A stretch of DNA of 64,000 bases from Cepaea nemoralis (GCA_014155875.1 JACEFZ010014636.1:1-64000), one strand, 5' to 3'; counted from the first letter of the stretch, positions 28,371-40,158 are shown. Notes: generated by a model from the sequence alone, not told the origin. Program-made: numbers and translations.

Positions 28371-30680
28371 GTTAGAAAATACCAGAACAGAAGAATGTCA
28401 AGACTTGCTGCTGTAGACAGGATCCAATCAACAGAAGAGCATCCGACACAAGAAGGAAGGCATGCTTCTGAAACCATAGGACTCACCACAGGCATGAATG
28501 AAGCAGAGGGCATGCAACTGTTGAGTAGGGAACTCATCTCTGCTGTGTGGAGGAGAGCAAACAAATATACATTTTATGAAAGTGACAAAACACCTCTAGA
28601 CACTGCAGTTCAAACCTGCAATGTAAAATTTCTGGATATATTTTTTGACTGTGTAGATTTAGATGAACAAGTTAAGACCAGGATGGTCAGTAATGCCTAC
28701 ACAAACTTTTTTCATCATGGATTTAGCCAGATTAGCAAAGATCAGGTTGCAATGGTTCAAACGACTCTTGGAATTAGGAAGGGGATGTGAATGGTGGGCC
28801 ATCAGTGTTCCCTCTGTCTGTGGCAACTAAGAGCTGGCAGTTATCCTCTAGGTTGAGTTGCTCTGCCAGCATGGTGCTGATCTGAACAAGACGGATGGGA
28901 CATCTGGGGATCCCCCGATATATATTGCAATAAAAGGTGGTCATTATGACATGATTGAAGTGATGTTAAAATTTGGAGCCAACGTACATGATAAAGTACT
29001 GTGGTACTCACCAGTTAACATGGCCCTTGGTCGTGGCCACATGGACTGTGCTAAACTTCTACTGCAGCATGGTGCAAACTTTGACATCAAGGATGCTTTA
29101 CGCATTCTTGTACATTATCCGAGTGTGGACTACATTAACTTTATGCTTGCCTATAGCAGGCATGAAACTCAACAATTTATGTGTAAACCTCCGCAGTATG
29201 CAATAAAATCAGCAGTAAGAGGAACCAGTATTGACTTAATTAACCATATTCTTGACATTACAGGCGAGTATCCTTGTTGGGAAGAACTGTTAGCTGAGTC
29301 CGGGAATGGAGAAGTTGCCTCATTTCTAATTCAGAAAGGAGCAGATGTAAATAAGCTGGTAGAATCATGTGGTGGCTACACTCCTCTGTATCTGGTTCTA
29401 GCTAGGGAGAATATGTGCCAGGCATCTAGGCTACAGCTAGTTAAACTACTGCTTGAAAATGGGGCTTCTCCTAATATTTGTGGTGACACATCGCCATTAA
29501 TGCTTGTGGCTTTAACCAACAACAGTACAGATCTGCTTCAGTTGCTATTAGACTACGGGGCTGACATTAACTGGAGAGACAACAAAGGTGATACCGCCTT
29601 TTCCTATTCTGCCTATCAAGGTTGTGATAGCAATGCTGAATTTCTAATCAGATAGTGCTAAAGACAAACATTTTATCAACTCACAAAATAACAAAGGATT
29701 GACAGCTTTGATGCAAGCAGCAGGATACAGCAATGTAGCTGTGGTCAAGGAGGTGATAAATTATAACCCTGATATGAAAATGACAGATAACAAAGGCAAT
29801 ACAGTCCTGCTGTACGCAATAAACAGAACCGCTCGTCGTGGCCACGACGATGGGACTGATGACATTGTAACCACTCTAATTAATGCAGGCTGTGATGTTA
29901 ACTTGCAAAATAATGATGGTCCTGTCACCATTAATGTTGGCTGCAAGCAGATACAGAAAAGAGGTTATACAGATTCTTCTGGATGCAGGAGCTGACATTA
30001 ATGCCGTCAGTAAAACAGATAGGACAAAGACAGCCATGTCATACTTCCAGTCCATGGATATTCGTAACAAAGATATAACAGCCTTTCTAGCAGTTTTTCT
30101 AGCTCATGGTGCCTGTTTGTCTTATTTACAACCTAAAATGTTTCATAGAATTTTACTTTGTAATGACAGTGACACTATTCGTAAACTTATAACAAATGGA
30201 ACAGGGCCCCGTAACTGTAAGTCAGATGAATACTTTAACCCTCATCCATACCCACCATTTGACTTTTCACCTGCTGATCCCACATTTGATATATCACCAT
30301 TGTGTACAGCACTGCTAAGTGGTAATACATCTCTGGCTCGCCATTTTGTTGACATCATGTGGCTTACAAAGTCTGATCTGACTTCACTAACACATAACAA
30401 ACCTGTTCGCTCATATCTGGAAAAGAAAAACCACACACAGTGTTTGAATCTACTTGATGAGATGTCTTCACAGCCAGTGTCCCTGTTCAGGCTGGCTTTT
30501 GTGGAAGTATCATCTGCTGTGGGGACAACCCCTGGCCATGAGAACCGTGTTAATAAGTTACCTCTACCACAGTTGTTGAAAGACAAACTGTTGTTTAAAT
30601 CAGCTGTAGACTCTATAACACCAACAATGGACATGGTTTCTTTCTTTTTCTATGATAGATCTCCTAACACTATACATTGA
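28371..30680 (+). pseudogene. Ankyrin-repeat protein with C-terminal SOCS box (frameshifted)
   Basis: The only host-like gene in the window. Four frames join in order: 28395-28783, 28784-28848, about 28849-29650, about 29651-29935, then to 30680; each join needs a one- or two-base indel. About 15 ankyrin units are visible, for example DKTPLDTAVQTCNVKFLDIF, PPIYIAIKGGHYDMIEVMLK, TPLYLVLARENMCQ, LLQLLLDYGADIN and VIQILLDAGADINAV. The last 50 codons fit a SOCS box: SLFRLAFVEVSSAV (BC-box-like) and KLPLPQLLKDKLLF (Cul5-box-like). Ankyrin-SOCS proteins recruit Elongin B/C and Cullin 5 to ubiquitinate targets held by the ankyrins. Here the frame breaks imply a pseudogene, or a real gene with assembly indels. 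No intron interrupts the 2.3 kb. The N-terminal 55 residues are not recognised. Confidence 0.8.
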
Positions 30681-30906
30681 TGCACTTGATTGCTGTAAAT
30701 GTTGTCGGGTGTGGACAAATTTGAAATTAAATCGTCACTCTAACTGTTGTTTTACATGTGCTGAACACTCATGCAGTAAATGTTTTTTATCACACTATTG
30801 TACACAATCGAGAATTCTGTGGTGAATGAGTCAAGCTGTCTTATCTCACACACTGGAGATCATTGGTTCATATTTGGGCTGCATAATTCAAATGACGAAG
30901 TGGAAA

Positions 30907-30912
30907 AATAAA
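30907..30912 (+). promoter_or_regulatory. Candidate polyadenylation signal
   Basis: AATAAA about 230 bases downstream of the SOCS-box stop codon. Position is reasonable for a short 3' UTR; no A-rich tract follows, so nothing suggests a retrocopy end here. Confidence 0.3.
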
Positions 30913-31049
30913 CCAAAGCCTTTAGCACACAAGGCAGCCTGCTTGACCACTTCCTGCCACAGAGACCTCTTCCCTGTCAATGATTAATGTATGTATAACA
31001 TACATAGAATATAATTATTTACCCTTAATGGCATTATTGTATCTGTTGA

Positions 31050-33240
31050 TGGTTTCATTCATCTCATCTCAATTCTCTTGTACCTTGCAGTGTCGAGGTG
31101 AAGCATAAACAACAGGAGAGTGCCTGTTTATCATCATCATTGGCACCTTGCCGTCTTGACAGACGATAGTTTGTGCTTTAAAAAGGCCTAATAACTTTTA
31201 CCTATGGCGGTAGCGCATGTGACTGATAAGGCCAATTTGCGCTGTAAATGTCCGTTCACAGTGGGTGCATGTGAACACATGGTCATTTCCACCATCAAGC
31301 ACCATCTTACGTCTCAAACGCTCAGTGTGTGACTTATCTGCAATAATTTTCTCCTTTGTCTTTATTCCATTTCTGATGTTTGCCCTCCATGCAACACGTT
31401 CAGCGGCGACTTGCTCCCAATGTACATTATCAATGCCTGTATCAATCATGTCCTGCTTACACACATCTTTGTATCGTAGTAGAGGCCGACCCTGAGATCT
31501 CTTACCCATCTGTAATTCACCCAAAAAAGATGTCCTTTGGTATTCTACCATCATCCATCCTCCTAAGATGTCCTATCCATCTAAGTCTACGAAGACTGAG
31601 CATGGAATAAACTGTCATACAACCTCATCTTTCCAATACTTCAGTATTTGTGATTTTGTCTTGCCACTTAATACCAAGAATTCTTCGCAGACACCGCATA
31701 TGAAAGCTGTTTAAATGTTTCTCTTGGTGTGAGTAAGTTGTTCAGGTTTCACTGCCATAAAGAAGAGTACTAAGGACACAGACTTGATAGACAAGGACTT
31801 TTGTTTTTGCAGTAAGCTTCCTGTTCTCCCAGACTCTTTTTCTTAACCTGTTCATTGTTGTTGCTGCCTTACCAATCCGGATGTTGATTTCCTGATCTAG
31901 GGATAATTTACTATTTGCCACTGATCCTAGATATGTAAAATGGTCTACCATCTGTAGTTCGGCGTCGTCAATAAAGATTGATGGTACCCCATGTGCACCT
32001 TGTGACATAATCTGTGTCTTTTTTTTTTGCTAATTGTTAAACCAAATTCAGAACAAGCATTGGAGAATGCAGATAGTAGACATTGCAATTCTTCCTCAGA
32101 GTGGGTCGTAACTGCAGCATTATCTGCAAAAAGCAACTCTCTGATCAGTACTCTCCTAATTTTGGTCTTGGCCTTCAATCTTTGAGCATTGTAAAGGCCG
32201 CCATCTGATACCTGGTGCATTGGTTTTACAGCCTGCGATTCAGATTTTGTCCTAGCTCCAAGCACCCATTGAAGCAGGCAGGCTGTGGCGGATCAGCACC
32301 CAATTGGCCGGGGGCTGCCCAGCTTGAGGCGGGCGGTAGCTGATCAGTGACACCTGTAGGTGTCTCCCACCGTCAGAGGTAATGCGTGGCGCCCCATGTC
32401 TACGCCAGTTGACAGGGACTTACCGTAAACCGTAACAGTTTCCTCTCGCTTTGATTCCGAGACCAGTTAAGACCAGGGATGGAGTTATTGCCTCTCCATA
32501 GCACAAAGCCTGGGCTAAAATATAGAGATCATGTGTTGCCCATGCAGCATGATCCCTCTCTCTGCCTGCCTAGTTCACTCCAGAGGAAAGGTAACACCCC
32601 TACATCTGGAACAAGACAAGCTGCAGAAGCTGCCGGATCAGCAAAGCAATGCTCTAACTGTCCGCCTGTCGGAGCTTCGATCCTAGACCAGCTGCCAACC
32701 AAGGCTTAGGGCCTGGTCTGCCCTGCCATGACATTTTGTCTTTAGCTTGCATTTCCTCGCACCAGGGTAAGGCTTGTACCCTCCCAATTGCGCTCTTCCG
32801 CTCGAAGCCGTTGGCACAATGTGGGGTGTCGGGTTTGGTAAGTGCCGCCCAACGTTCGGCGCTAACAGAAAACAGGTAGTACCGTCTACTGTTATACGGT
32901 AGCTCAGTCATATCTGACTAAGACCTGAAAAACTGCCTGTTTATAGGCTTTGTATATCAAGATTTCCATGGACTCTGATACTCTCTCTGTCCATCATTTG
33001 CATGGTCAGCTTCTTCTTCTGATTCCATTTGGTTTGTACATGATTGCTTGTTGTGGTATACTGTTAGCAGGTAGCCTAATTACATGGCCGAACCATTTAA
33101 CTTGCTGTTTTCTAATGAAATGTAGAGCTGCTATAACCCCAGTGTAGTCCTGATTTCTGATTTTCTCTTTTTGATACATTGAGTATTTTTCTCAGGAATC
33201 TCATTTCCATTGTAATTTTCTTTTCTCTTTTTGACACTGG
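31050..33240 (-). pseudogene. RTE-like 3' end (third family), split by a LINE insertion
   Basis: Minus-strand relic. The left part (31050-31140) is the (TCATC)n-type tail plus the complement of GAGGTGAAGCATAAAC; the right part (32934-33240) matches 26480-26690 in antisense (complements of ACATGGCCGAACCATTTAAC and CTTTTTGATACATTGAG). The break is exactly the insertion at 31141-32933. Confidence 0.7.
31141..32933 (-). mobile_element. Zinc-finger LINE copy with internal deletion, 10-bp target duplication
   Basis: TGCCTGTTTA at 31131-31140 and 32934-32943. On the minus strand it begins with a ~660-bp 5' UTR (start GGTCTTAGTCAGATATGACT, includes TTGGGCGGCACTTACCAAAC), then jumps to the RT after FADD's upstream block (SDGGLYNAQRLKAK) and runs to the C-terminal zinc finger (VFTCTHCERTFTAQIGLISH) and the 3' end AAGACGGCAAGGTGCCAATG plus (ATG)n. 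Frames: 32265-31945, 32008-31742, 31554-31198. The endonuclease and most of the RT are missing although both ends are kept. Confidence 0.85.
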
Positions 33241-33757
33241 TTTGGTATTGGTATCATAGAGTTAGTAGGAATATTGTGTTGTTTCATGAGTTTACTGTTA
33301 ATAGTAAAATATTGAAAAATATGATTCCTTTTAATTACACATCAGAGATTAATGGATGTACACCACAAATGATGTATTTATGTAACATTATTGGTATTGT
33401 TATGTGTGTTTATGGTTATATTACTTTACTTTTAACAGTAAAACATGGTTTCTTTTAAATTCATATGTAATAAAAAAATTACTGTTGATGAATAATTGTA
33501 TGTGAGTTATAAATAAAAACATATGAAATAATTTATGACAATAATAATATTGATGATGTTGTGCTTATGAATTTCAAAATTCTGTTTTTTTTTTGGTTTT
33601 TTTTGGTGAAGAGTTTGATATAAGCCTCATCACAAGGAAACTAATACAACATGTGTGTGTACTTGGGACTCGCATGTAATAACAGGAGGTAGCTGCACAA
33701 CTGGACCATATTATTCTATAGGTGCAAAATCTGGACAAAGACAGTCACATGGGCAAA

Positions 33758-33855
33758 TATCATCAGCAGAGTTGATCCAGGACACCCAGGATCGATCTGT
33801 GGAGAGACATGGAAGCCTATGCCAGCTGGTAAGGTACCAGCTGATGATGACCAAG
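33758..33855 (+). pseudogene. RTE-like 3' end relic (copy of 404-500)
   Basis: CATCAGCAGAGTTGATCCAG, GATCTGTGGAGAGACATGG and GCCAGCTGGTAAGG in the order of the 26040-26100 LINE end, followed by a degenerate GATGATGA tail. Confidence 0.6.
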
Positions 33856-34062
33856 CCATAAGATCTGATTTTATAAATATAAGGTACTGTTTACTGTTGA
33901 GTGATATAAACATGAGAAATGATAAACATGAGCTGATGATGATGATGACCAAGCCATATGATCTGATTTTATAAATATAAGGTACTGTTTACTGTTGAGT
34001 GACATAAACATGAGAAAGATAGGTTACTCCGGCCATATTAAATAGCAGAATAATCTACTTAA

Positions 34063-34955
34063 CTGATTGTCTGCCAAACAAAAAGCAGTTCTGACCAAAC
34101 AGAAATTCAAGGCAGAAAATTTGAAGTAGGGGTGTGTCACAATAATGCTTTTAAAATGGTAGCAGATGCATTGCATTACATATCAAATTAAAGAGGATTG
34201 CACAGGGTACCTGACAGTGTTAATAATTAATTGATAGGTTACAAATATTATGACAATAATGAGAGTTTTAGTAATAACAATTGAAATTAAAGTGTTAAAA
34301 ATTATGAAAACATTCACTTACCAAGACATTATTTTCTATACGAAGCCGCTAATCCAGTTAAATTTAGTGAATAATACACACACCACTTGTGTTCAAGAAT
34401 ACCACAAGAACTGCTCCATAACACGAATAAAACACAATGAAATCATAAAATTATGAAGCACATAATTTTCACACAAAATGGAAAATGTAAGGAACACATC
34501 ATATTCTGAGGAACTTTCACTGTTCACATATTATGACCGTCTTCTACATAATTATCTGACTATTGCACATGGTTCGTTTTAGAATCTTTCACACAGTCCT
34601 TTACATCACAATAACTATAATATAAAACTGTTTAAAACGGTAATTTTATTAAATATATGTGGTCCAGAACCAGAAGGTATTATCACTTCGAATTTCGAAT
34701 CACAACAAATATCAACAATCATTTCGAATATCAATTTCTCCTTAAAATGAAACGAGACCATTGCCTTTTTTTTTGCACACGGGCGGAAAGGAAATCTTTC
34801 GTTGTAAAGTTTAAATCAATGGGACACTAAAAATTGTGGAGTAAAAAGGAGAAATGGATCAAATAAAGCAATATATATATGGAACCGTTAGGTCAGTCTT
34901 TGGGTGCCAAATTTGGGCTCTAGAACCTACCATTCGGTCTCCGGCAGAGAATCAG
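34063..34955. mobile_element. TTAA-target MITE B, 893 bp, with empty site
   Basis: TTAA at 34059-34062 and 34956-34959. Ends: CTGATTGTCTGCC left and CTGATTCTCTGCC right (on the other strand), 12 of 13 match. The partner segment has one TTAA at 606-609 and no insert. Shared internal blocks (GAAGTAGGGGTGTGTCACAA, TGCTCCATAACACGAATAAA, CACACAAAATGGAAAATGT) link it to 6690-6948 and 45640-48015. No transposase frame; piggyBac-like by target site. Confidence 0.85.
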
Positions 34956-35780
34956 TTAAAGCCATGAAGAAGGTAAAAGCTGACGATATCAACAATGTCA
35001 ATGGGCAGACATCTGATCAAGAAAAAAAAACATAGAAGAATATACAACAGACATTGCTGGAGACCTATACCGCCAAGCTTCATCACAGGGATGACAAAGT
35101 GATGATGATGATGAATATAATCTAAGACTGGTTGTAACATGTGTGATTACGTCCAAAGTACAGATGTGGGGGGTTAAGAATCTGAAAGTAACAATGCAAG
35201 GTTGCGGGGTGAGGTGACAGTAAGGCAGAGGTAGGGCCAGGGAGATTAATTAGAATCTCAAGTTAATGGGGGAGCCCCAACACAGTGGGTGGTTTAGCAT
35301 GTACAGTCAAGGGTCAATCACCAGTGAGAGGCAGAAAACGTGCTAAGAGACGAAGAAACAAAGGAAAACCCAGAAAGGGAAGGTTTGTTGGAATCTAATT
35401 GGCATCAAGGGTAAAATAGACTATCGTGGGGGTCCCGAGGAGGCCCAAATAAAGAGAGGAAAGTAATGGGGTTGGGCATTCAATGTGGGTAAGTTAGGGG
35501 AACTTAGCCAAAAGATAGAGACTGAGTGGAGTTTGTTACAGTCGGACACTGGGGAGAATCCGGCGCAACAGGTTATGTAACAAGGCTGGTAGAAGGCAGT
35601 ATTGTGTTCACATGGAACTAATGTGTCTATTCTATTAATGTTCCTGGGATGGTACATGTTCATCATGTGTATGTAATTAATAAAGATTTTGTGTGTGCGC
35701 AAACCGGAATTCTCAAGTGTCCAATAGTTGGTGATCATAGTTAATGATCTGTGATAACTGGCTGATCCATCCCGCACTAC

Positions 35781-36071
35781 TCAGTTATAACTGCTAAATA
35801 TATGGACCTTAGACAACAGCCAATGTCTGCCTGCTGCAGGGGATTGTGACACTGTTGAATAAATACAACTGTTGTTTTAAATACACCATTTCTTATTTTG
35901 CTGGTTTCCCATTTATTGATAGTGTCCAAGTTGGACATCAATTAATTAATGATATAGGTGCCGTCCTCACAATGAACTTTGGTTGCAATAAATCTCCATC
36001 GATCACCCTGATTTTACCCTCTGAGAAACTGTTGTTCGTCCCTTTAGATATTTGCATCAAACATACAGCAA
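35781..36071. other. Unassigned stretch
   Basis: A 76-codon open frame (35846-36076, plus) shows no recognisable motif. It ends where the RTE copy begins. Confidence 0.4.
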
Positions 36072-37228
36072 GTTAGAAGTTATAGAGGAGCTGAGTGTCA
36101 CAGTGACCACTTCCTCGTTGGAGCAAAATTTAAAATAAAACTTAAGAGAGCTTTCTATACTAAATTATAAAGATTACACCCAACATATAACAGAGAAAAA
36201 CTACAAGAAATTACAGTCAAAGAGAAATTTACAGATGAAATAAAATGTAAACTTGAAACTCTGCAAAACCCTTTGGAGGAAAGCATTGACCAAACTTGGT
36301 TGAACATCAAGAATACAATTCAATCTACCGCAGAAGAATGTTTCAGTGTGTTAACCACGCATAGAAAGAACAGATGGTTCAATCAAAAATGTGAAGAAGC
36401 AGTCATTAGGAAAAAGAATGCCAGACATTTATGGTTAAATGACATCAACAACATCCAAAATGAAGAGCATTATAGAAATGAATGTAAAGAGGCTACAAAA
36501 ATAGTCCATCAGCAGAAGCAAGAATATATGAGTAATATAATCAAAGATATGGAAACTAATCACCAGAAAAATTAATCCAGAAAGTTTTTTAAAGAACTGA
36601 GGTCAATGAAACGAGGGCACCAACAAAACACATATGGTTTAAAAGACAAAAATGGGAATATGATAAATACCAATGAGGAAATGTGCAACACATAGAAAGA
36701 ATATTTTGTTGAATTACTAAATTGTGAAGCTCCAAGCAACACTTTCCCACTGGAAGAGGTTCTAACATGCGAACCATAAATTGAAGAACCTGCATTTGAA
36801 GAAATCCTATATGTAATCACACGACTTAAAAACAATAAGGCAACTGGGACTGATGAAATTGCTGCTGAATTTATAAAGGCAGGTGGCCATGCATTACATC
36901 TAAAGCTATACGAACTAATAATAAAAATCTGGAGGACAGAAGAATTACCCCATGACTGGAAAGAGTCATTATTGATACCTATCTTTAAGAAAGGAGACAA
37001 GTTCCAATGTGAAAATTATAGAGGAATATCACTACTGTCCACAAGCTATAAGATACTATCTGCAGTATTACTAAATAGACTAAAACCATATTCAGAAAAC
37101 ATATTAGGTTGCCACCAGGCAGGTTTTAGACAAAACAGATGAACAATAGATCAGATATTTATCTTACGACAAATAGCCGAGAAAAATTGGGAATATAAAA
37201 GAGATCTCCATAACATTTTTGTGGATTT

Positions 37229-37405
37229 CTTCTTCTTCTACTTCTTCTTCTTCTTCTTCTTCTGCGTTCATACAGAGTTTTTTATTTTTCCGGATGTGAT
37301 TGTATTGTGCCTGTTTACAGCAGAGCTGCGTACTTGCGCCGTTAGGCTGACACATCCGACTTCTGCAGGCATTTGTTGACCGGGTTAACCTTCCCGGGGT
37401 TTTTA
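37229..37405 (-). mobile_element. 3' tail of the I-like element inserted into RTE, 7-bp target duplication
   Basis: TGGATTT at 37222-37228 and 37406-37412. The minus-strand insert ends in (GAA)n and carries GAAGTCGGATGTGTCAGCCT-type tail sequence of the 9.2-13.9 kb element. Removing it rejoins NIFVDFKKAYDSV of the RT. Confidence 0.85.
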
Positions 37406-38488
37406 TGGATTTTAAAAAGGCTTATGATAGTGTCCATAGGAATAGTCTATGGAATGCTATGCATGAATTTGGAATACCAAGGAAGTTAATCAACATGACC
37501 AGACTATGCATAGAAGATATTTATAATATAGTATCATATAAAGGCAGGAAATCAGACCCTTTCCAAATAACATCTGGCTTGAAACAGGGTGATGCACTAT
37601 CGCCGCTACTCTTCAATCTGGCTCTAGAGAAAGTTGTAAGGAAGGTAAAGGAGGAATGTGATATTGGAGGCACATCCAAGCTGCTTGGTTATGCAGATGA
37701 TATAGATATTATAGGGCAAAGTGAACAAAAGACATTGGAAATATTGACTCACTTAAAGGAAAAAGCCCAAAGATGGGGCTGGTTATCAACCAAGATAAGA
37801 CAGAATATATGGTAATTTCAAGAGACGGAATGGCTAAAAACTCTGGCCACATACAAATAGATAATATGACCATTAAAAGAACGGAAACGTACAAATACCT
37901 GGGTACAATCTTCAACTACTCCAACCTCATAAGGGAAGAAATACATACTAGAATCAACTCTGGAAATAAGATATACTATGCACTACATCACTAAAATCAA
38001 ATGCACTATCTCGTAACACCAAAATCACAATATACAAAACACTGATCAGACCAGTTGTGCTGTATGGATCTGAAACCTGGAGTACAATGAAAGGAGATGA
38101 AGCCTTGTTACAAACTTTTGAGAACAAAATTTTAAGACGCATCTTTGGACCCATTAGGGATACACAAAGTGGAGAGTGGAAAAGAAGAAGTAACAAAGAC
38201 ATTTATGATCTGTTTAAGTCCCCGTTAATCACTGGTATCGTGAAGGCTAATAGACTACAAAGGCTGGGGCAAAAAGAAAGAATGGAAGATAAAAGGGAAA
38301 CAAAACTCACTTACACTCAGGAAATAAATGACCATAGACCCCGAGGTAGACCAAGAAGACGGCGGAGAGATAATACATATACAGACTTTCAAGCACTTGG
38401 AATCAACGACTGGCAAAAGAAGGCCCACCAGAGAGACAAATGGAAACGGATTGTATCTGCAGCAAAGAACCTCAATGGCTCGGAACAC

Positions 38489-38588
38489 TGAAGAAGAAGA
38501 AGAAGAAGAAGAAGAAGAAGAAGAAGAAGAAGAAGAAGAAGAAGAAGAAGAAGAAGAAGAAGAAGAAGAAGAAGAAGAAGAAGAAGAA
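38489..38588. repeat. (GAA)n microsatellite, RTE tail
   Basis: About 33 GAA units directly after the LINE stop codon. The poly-Glu and poly-Ser frames are artefacts. Confidence 0.95.
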
Positions 38589-38808
38589 TTAGTCCACCTC
38601 TTGCTCAGCTGTCTCCAACTATTGACTACTCGGCTCAACTTTTACAACATGAAAACTTGGACCGTTCTGACAAAGTCCCCGAACTCCCATCATAGTTTGG
38701 AGGAATCAGAACAGACTTACACTAAAAACTTGATGTATTAATTGTTTTTCAAGCTTCGCCTTCACATATATGTAACCTGTCTGTATTATGTCAAGTATAT
38801 ATATATCA

Positions 38809-39429
38809 TTGGCACCTTGCCGTCTTGACAGACGATAGTTTGTGCTCTAAAAAGGCATAATAACTTTTAACTATGGCGGTAGCGAGTGTGACTGATAAGG
38901 CCAATTTGCGCTGTAAATGTCCGTTCACAGTGAACAGTTGCCTCTCGCTTTGATTCCGAGACCAGTTAAGACCAGGGATGGAGTTATTGCCTCTCCATAG
39001 CACAAAGCCTGGGCTAAAATATAGAGATCATGTGTTGCCCATGCAGCATGATCCCTCTCTCGGCCTGCCTAGTTCACTCCAGAGGAAAGGTAACACCCCT
39101 ACATCTGGAACAAGACAAGCTGCAGAAGCTGCCGGATCAGCAAAGCAATGCTCTAACTGTCCGCCTGTCGGAGCTTCGATCCTAGACCAGTCGCCAACCA
39201 AGGCTTAGGGCCTGGTCTGCCCTGCCATGACAATTTTGTCTTTAGCTTGCATTTCCTCGCACCAGGGTAAGGCTTGTACCCTCCCAATTGCGCTCTTCCG
39301 CCCGAAGCCGTTGGCACAATGTGGGGTGTCGGGTTTGGTAAGCGCCGCCCAACGTTCGGCGCTAACAGAAACCAGGTAGTACCGTCTACTGTTATACGGT
39401 AGCTCAGTCATATCTGACTAAGACCTGAC

Positions 39430-39430
<1 letters not shown>
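38809..39430 (-). mobile_element. Short derivative of the zinc-finger LINE: 5' UTR joined to 3' end
   Basis: On the minus strand, about 490 bp of the 5' UTR (identical order to 32440-32933) is joined near 38931 to the last ~120 bp of the family (complement of GATAAGGCCAATTTGCGCTG and GGCACCTTGCCGTCTTGACA). The whole coding part is gone. An ACTGT repeat sits at the junction. It lies in a (TA)n environment, so no target duplication can be read. Confidence 0.8.

Positions 39431-39526
<96 letters not shown>
39431..39526. repeat. (TA)n array
   Basis: About 42 TA units, then CACACACA, abutting the Helitron end at 39527. Confidence 0.95.
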
Positions 39527-39527
<1 letters not shown>

Positions 39528-40129
39528 TAGACGACCCGGCCCGGCTTTGCCCAGCCTCTGGCAGGAAGCGTCTCATTTAATTCATATTCGACCCCTGCTA
39601 CTGTTCCCAAAAATTAATTTTAAACTAACTATTTCAGTTGCATCTACGTGAGTGAGAACAACAACTGTTCCTAACTAATTTCTGGTTTAATCAGAGAGTG
39701 AGTTCCCTTGCAACATTTATTCATCTGTTTCTAAAGCTTGTGCCATTTTCTTTCATGCTGGAGGAAACATTTTTGATTTTAAACTAAATAACTATGCCAT
39801 ATATAACTATACACATTCGGGAGACCCGGGTTCGATCCCCGGTAAGGTGTGGGATTTTTTTCTGTCGGGGGCAAAAAGAAAATCCTAACCTGCACAGTTT
39901 GCGGCGACTGCACTAGCCAGGCGGCCTTTATTCCTCAGGCTCAAAGACCCCTCTGCCATACACCGCAAGGTACTATATTGGCAGTAAATGACAGTTTTGG
40001 CAGTGACAGTTTTTTAACTATGCCAGTTGGCTGTGCGGGAATGAGAAGAACATCTGTAGAAAATTTCATCTCAATCGGATGGACCTTCAGGAAAACATAA
40101 AGGACACACAAACAAAGACACATTCATTT

Positions 40130-40158
<29 letters not shown>
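39527..40158 (-). mobile_element. Helitron-like element H1
   Basis: On the minus strand it ends GCCGGGCCGGGTCGTCTAG followed by T. The opposite part carries AATTTCATCTCAATCGGATG and CATAAAGGACACAC, as in H2-H4. Internal sequence includes a tRNA T-arm-like GACCCGGGTTCGATCCCCGG at about 39825. The 5' border merges into (CA)n(TA)n and is not exact. Confidence 0.65.

Larger units (their letters stand above)
33317..35780 (+). repeat. Duplicated segment B (partner 1-1349)
   Basis: Same order as 1-1349 but with an 893-bp TTAA element (34063-34955) and two extra blocks at about 35458-35488 and 35552-35620. An RTE 3' relic at 33758-33855 mirrors 404-500. It ends at about 35780 with GATAACTGGCTGATCCATCC. 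Confidence 0.8.
36072..38588 (+). mobile_element. RTE-like LINE family 4, with an insertion and (GAA)n tail
   Basis: Starts inside the endonuclease (ECHSDHFLVGAKFKIKL, catalytic SDH). RT: RGISLLSTSYKILSAVLLNR near 37040, a TGA in place of the Arg codon after FRQNR (37141), LHNIFVDF at 37210, then after a 177-bp insertion DFKKAYDSVHRNSLW, GLKQGDALSPLLFNLALEKV, YADDIDIIGQ (37405-37815), QDKTEYMVISRDG and LYGSETWSTMKGDE (38057-38491). It ends ...NLNGSEH stop plus about 33 GAA units. Several stops and frameshifts; inactive. Confidence 0.85.

Noticed and set aside
29761..30070. Minus-strand genes opposite the ankyrin-SOCS gene
   Set aside because: No domain signal, and the plus-strand ankyrin pattern accounts for the openness.
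32881..32925. tRNA gene suggested by GGTAGCTCAGTCATATCTGA
   Set aside because: No T-arm or acceptor stem follows; the sequence is the LINE 5' UTR and recurs at 39.4 kb.
38255..38741. Poly-Glu and poly-Ser proteins around 38.3-38.7 kb
   Set aside because: They read through the (GAA)n tail of an RTE copy.
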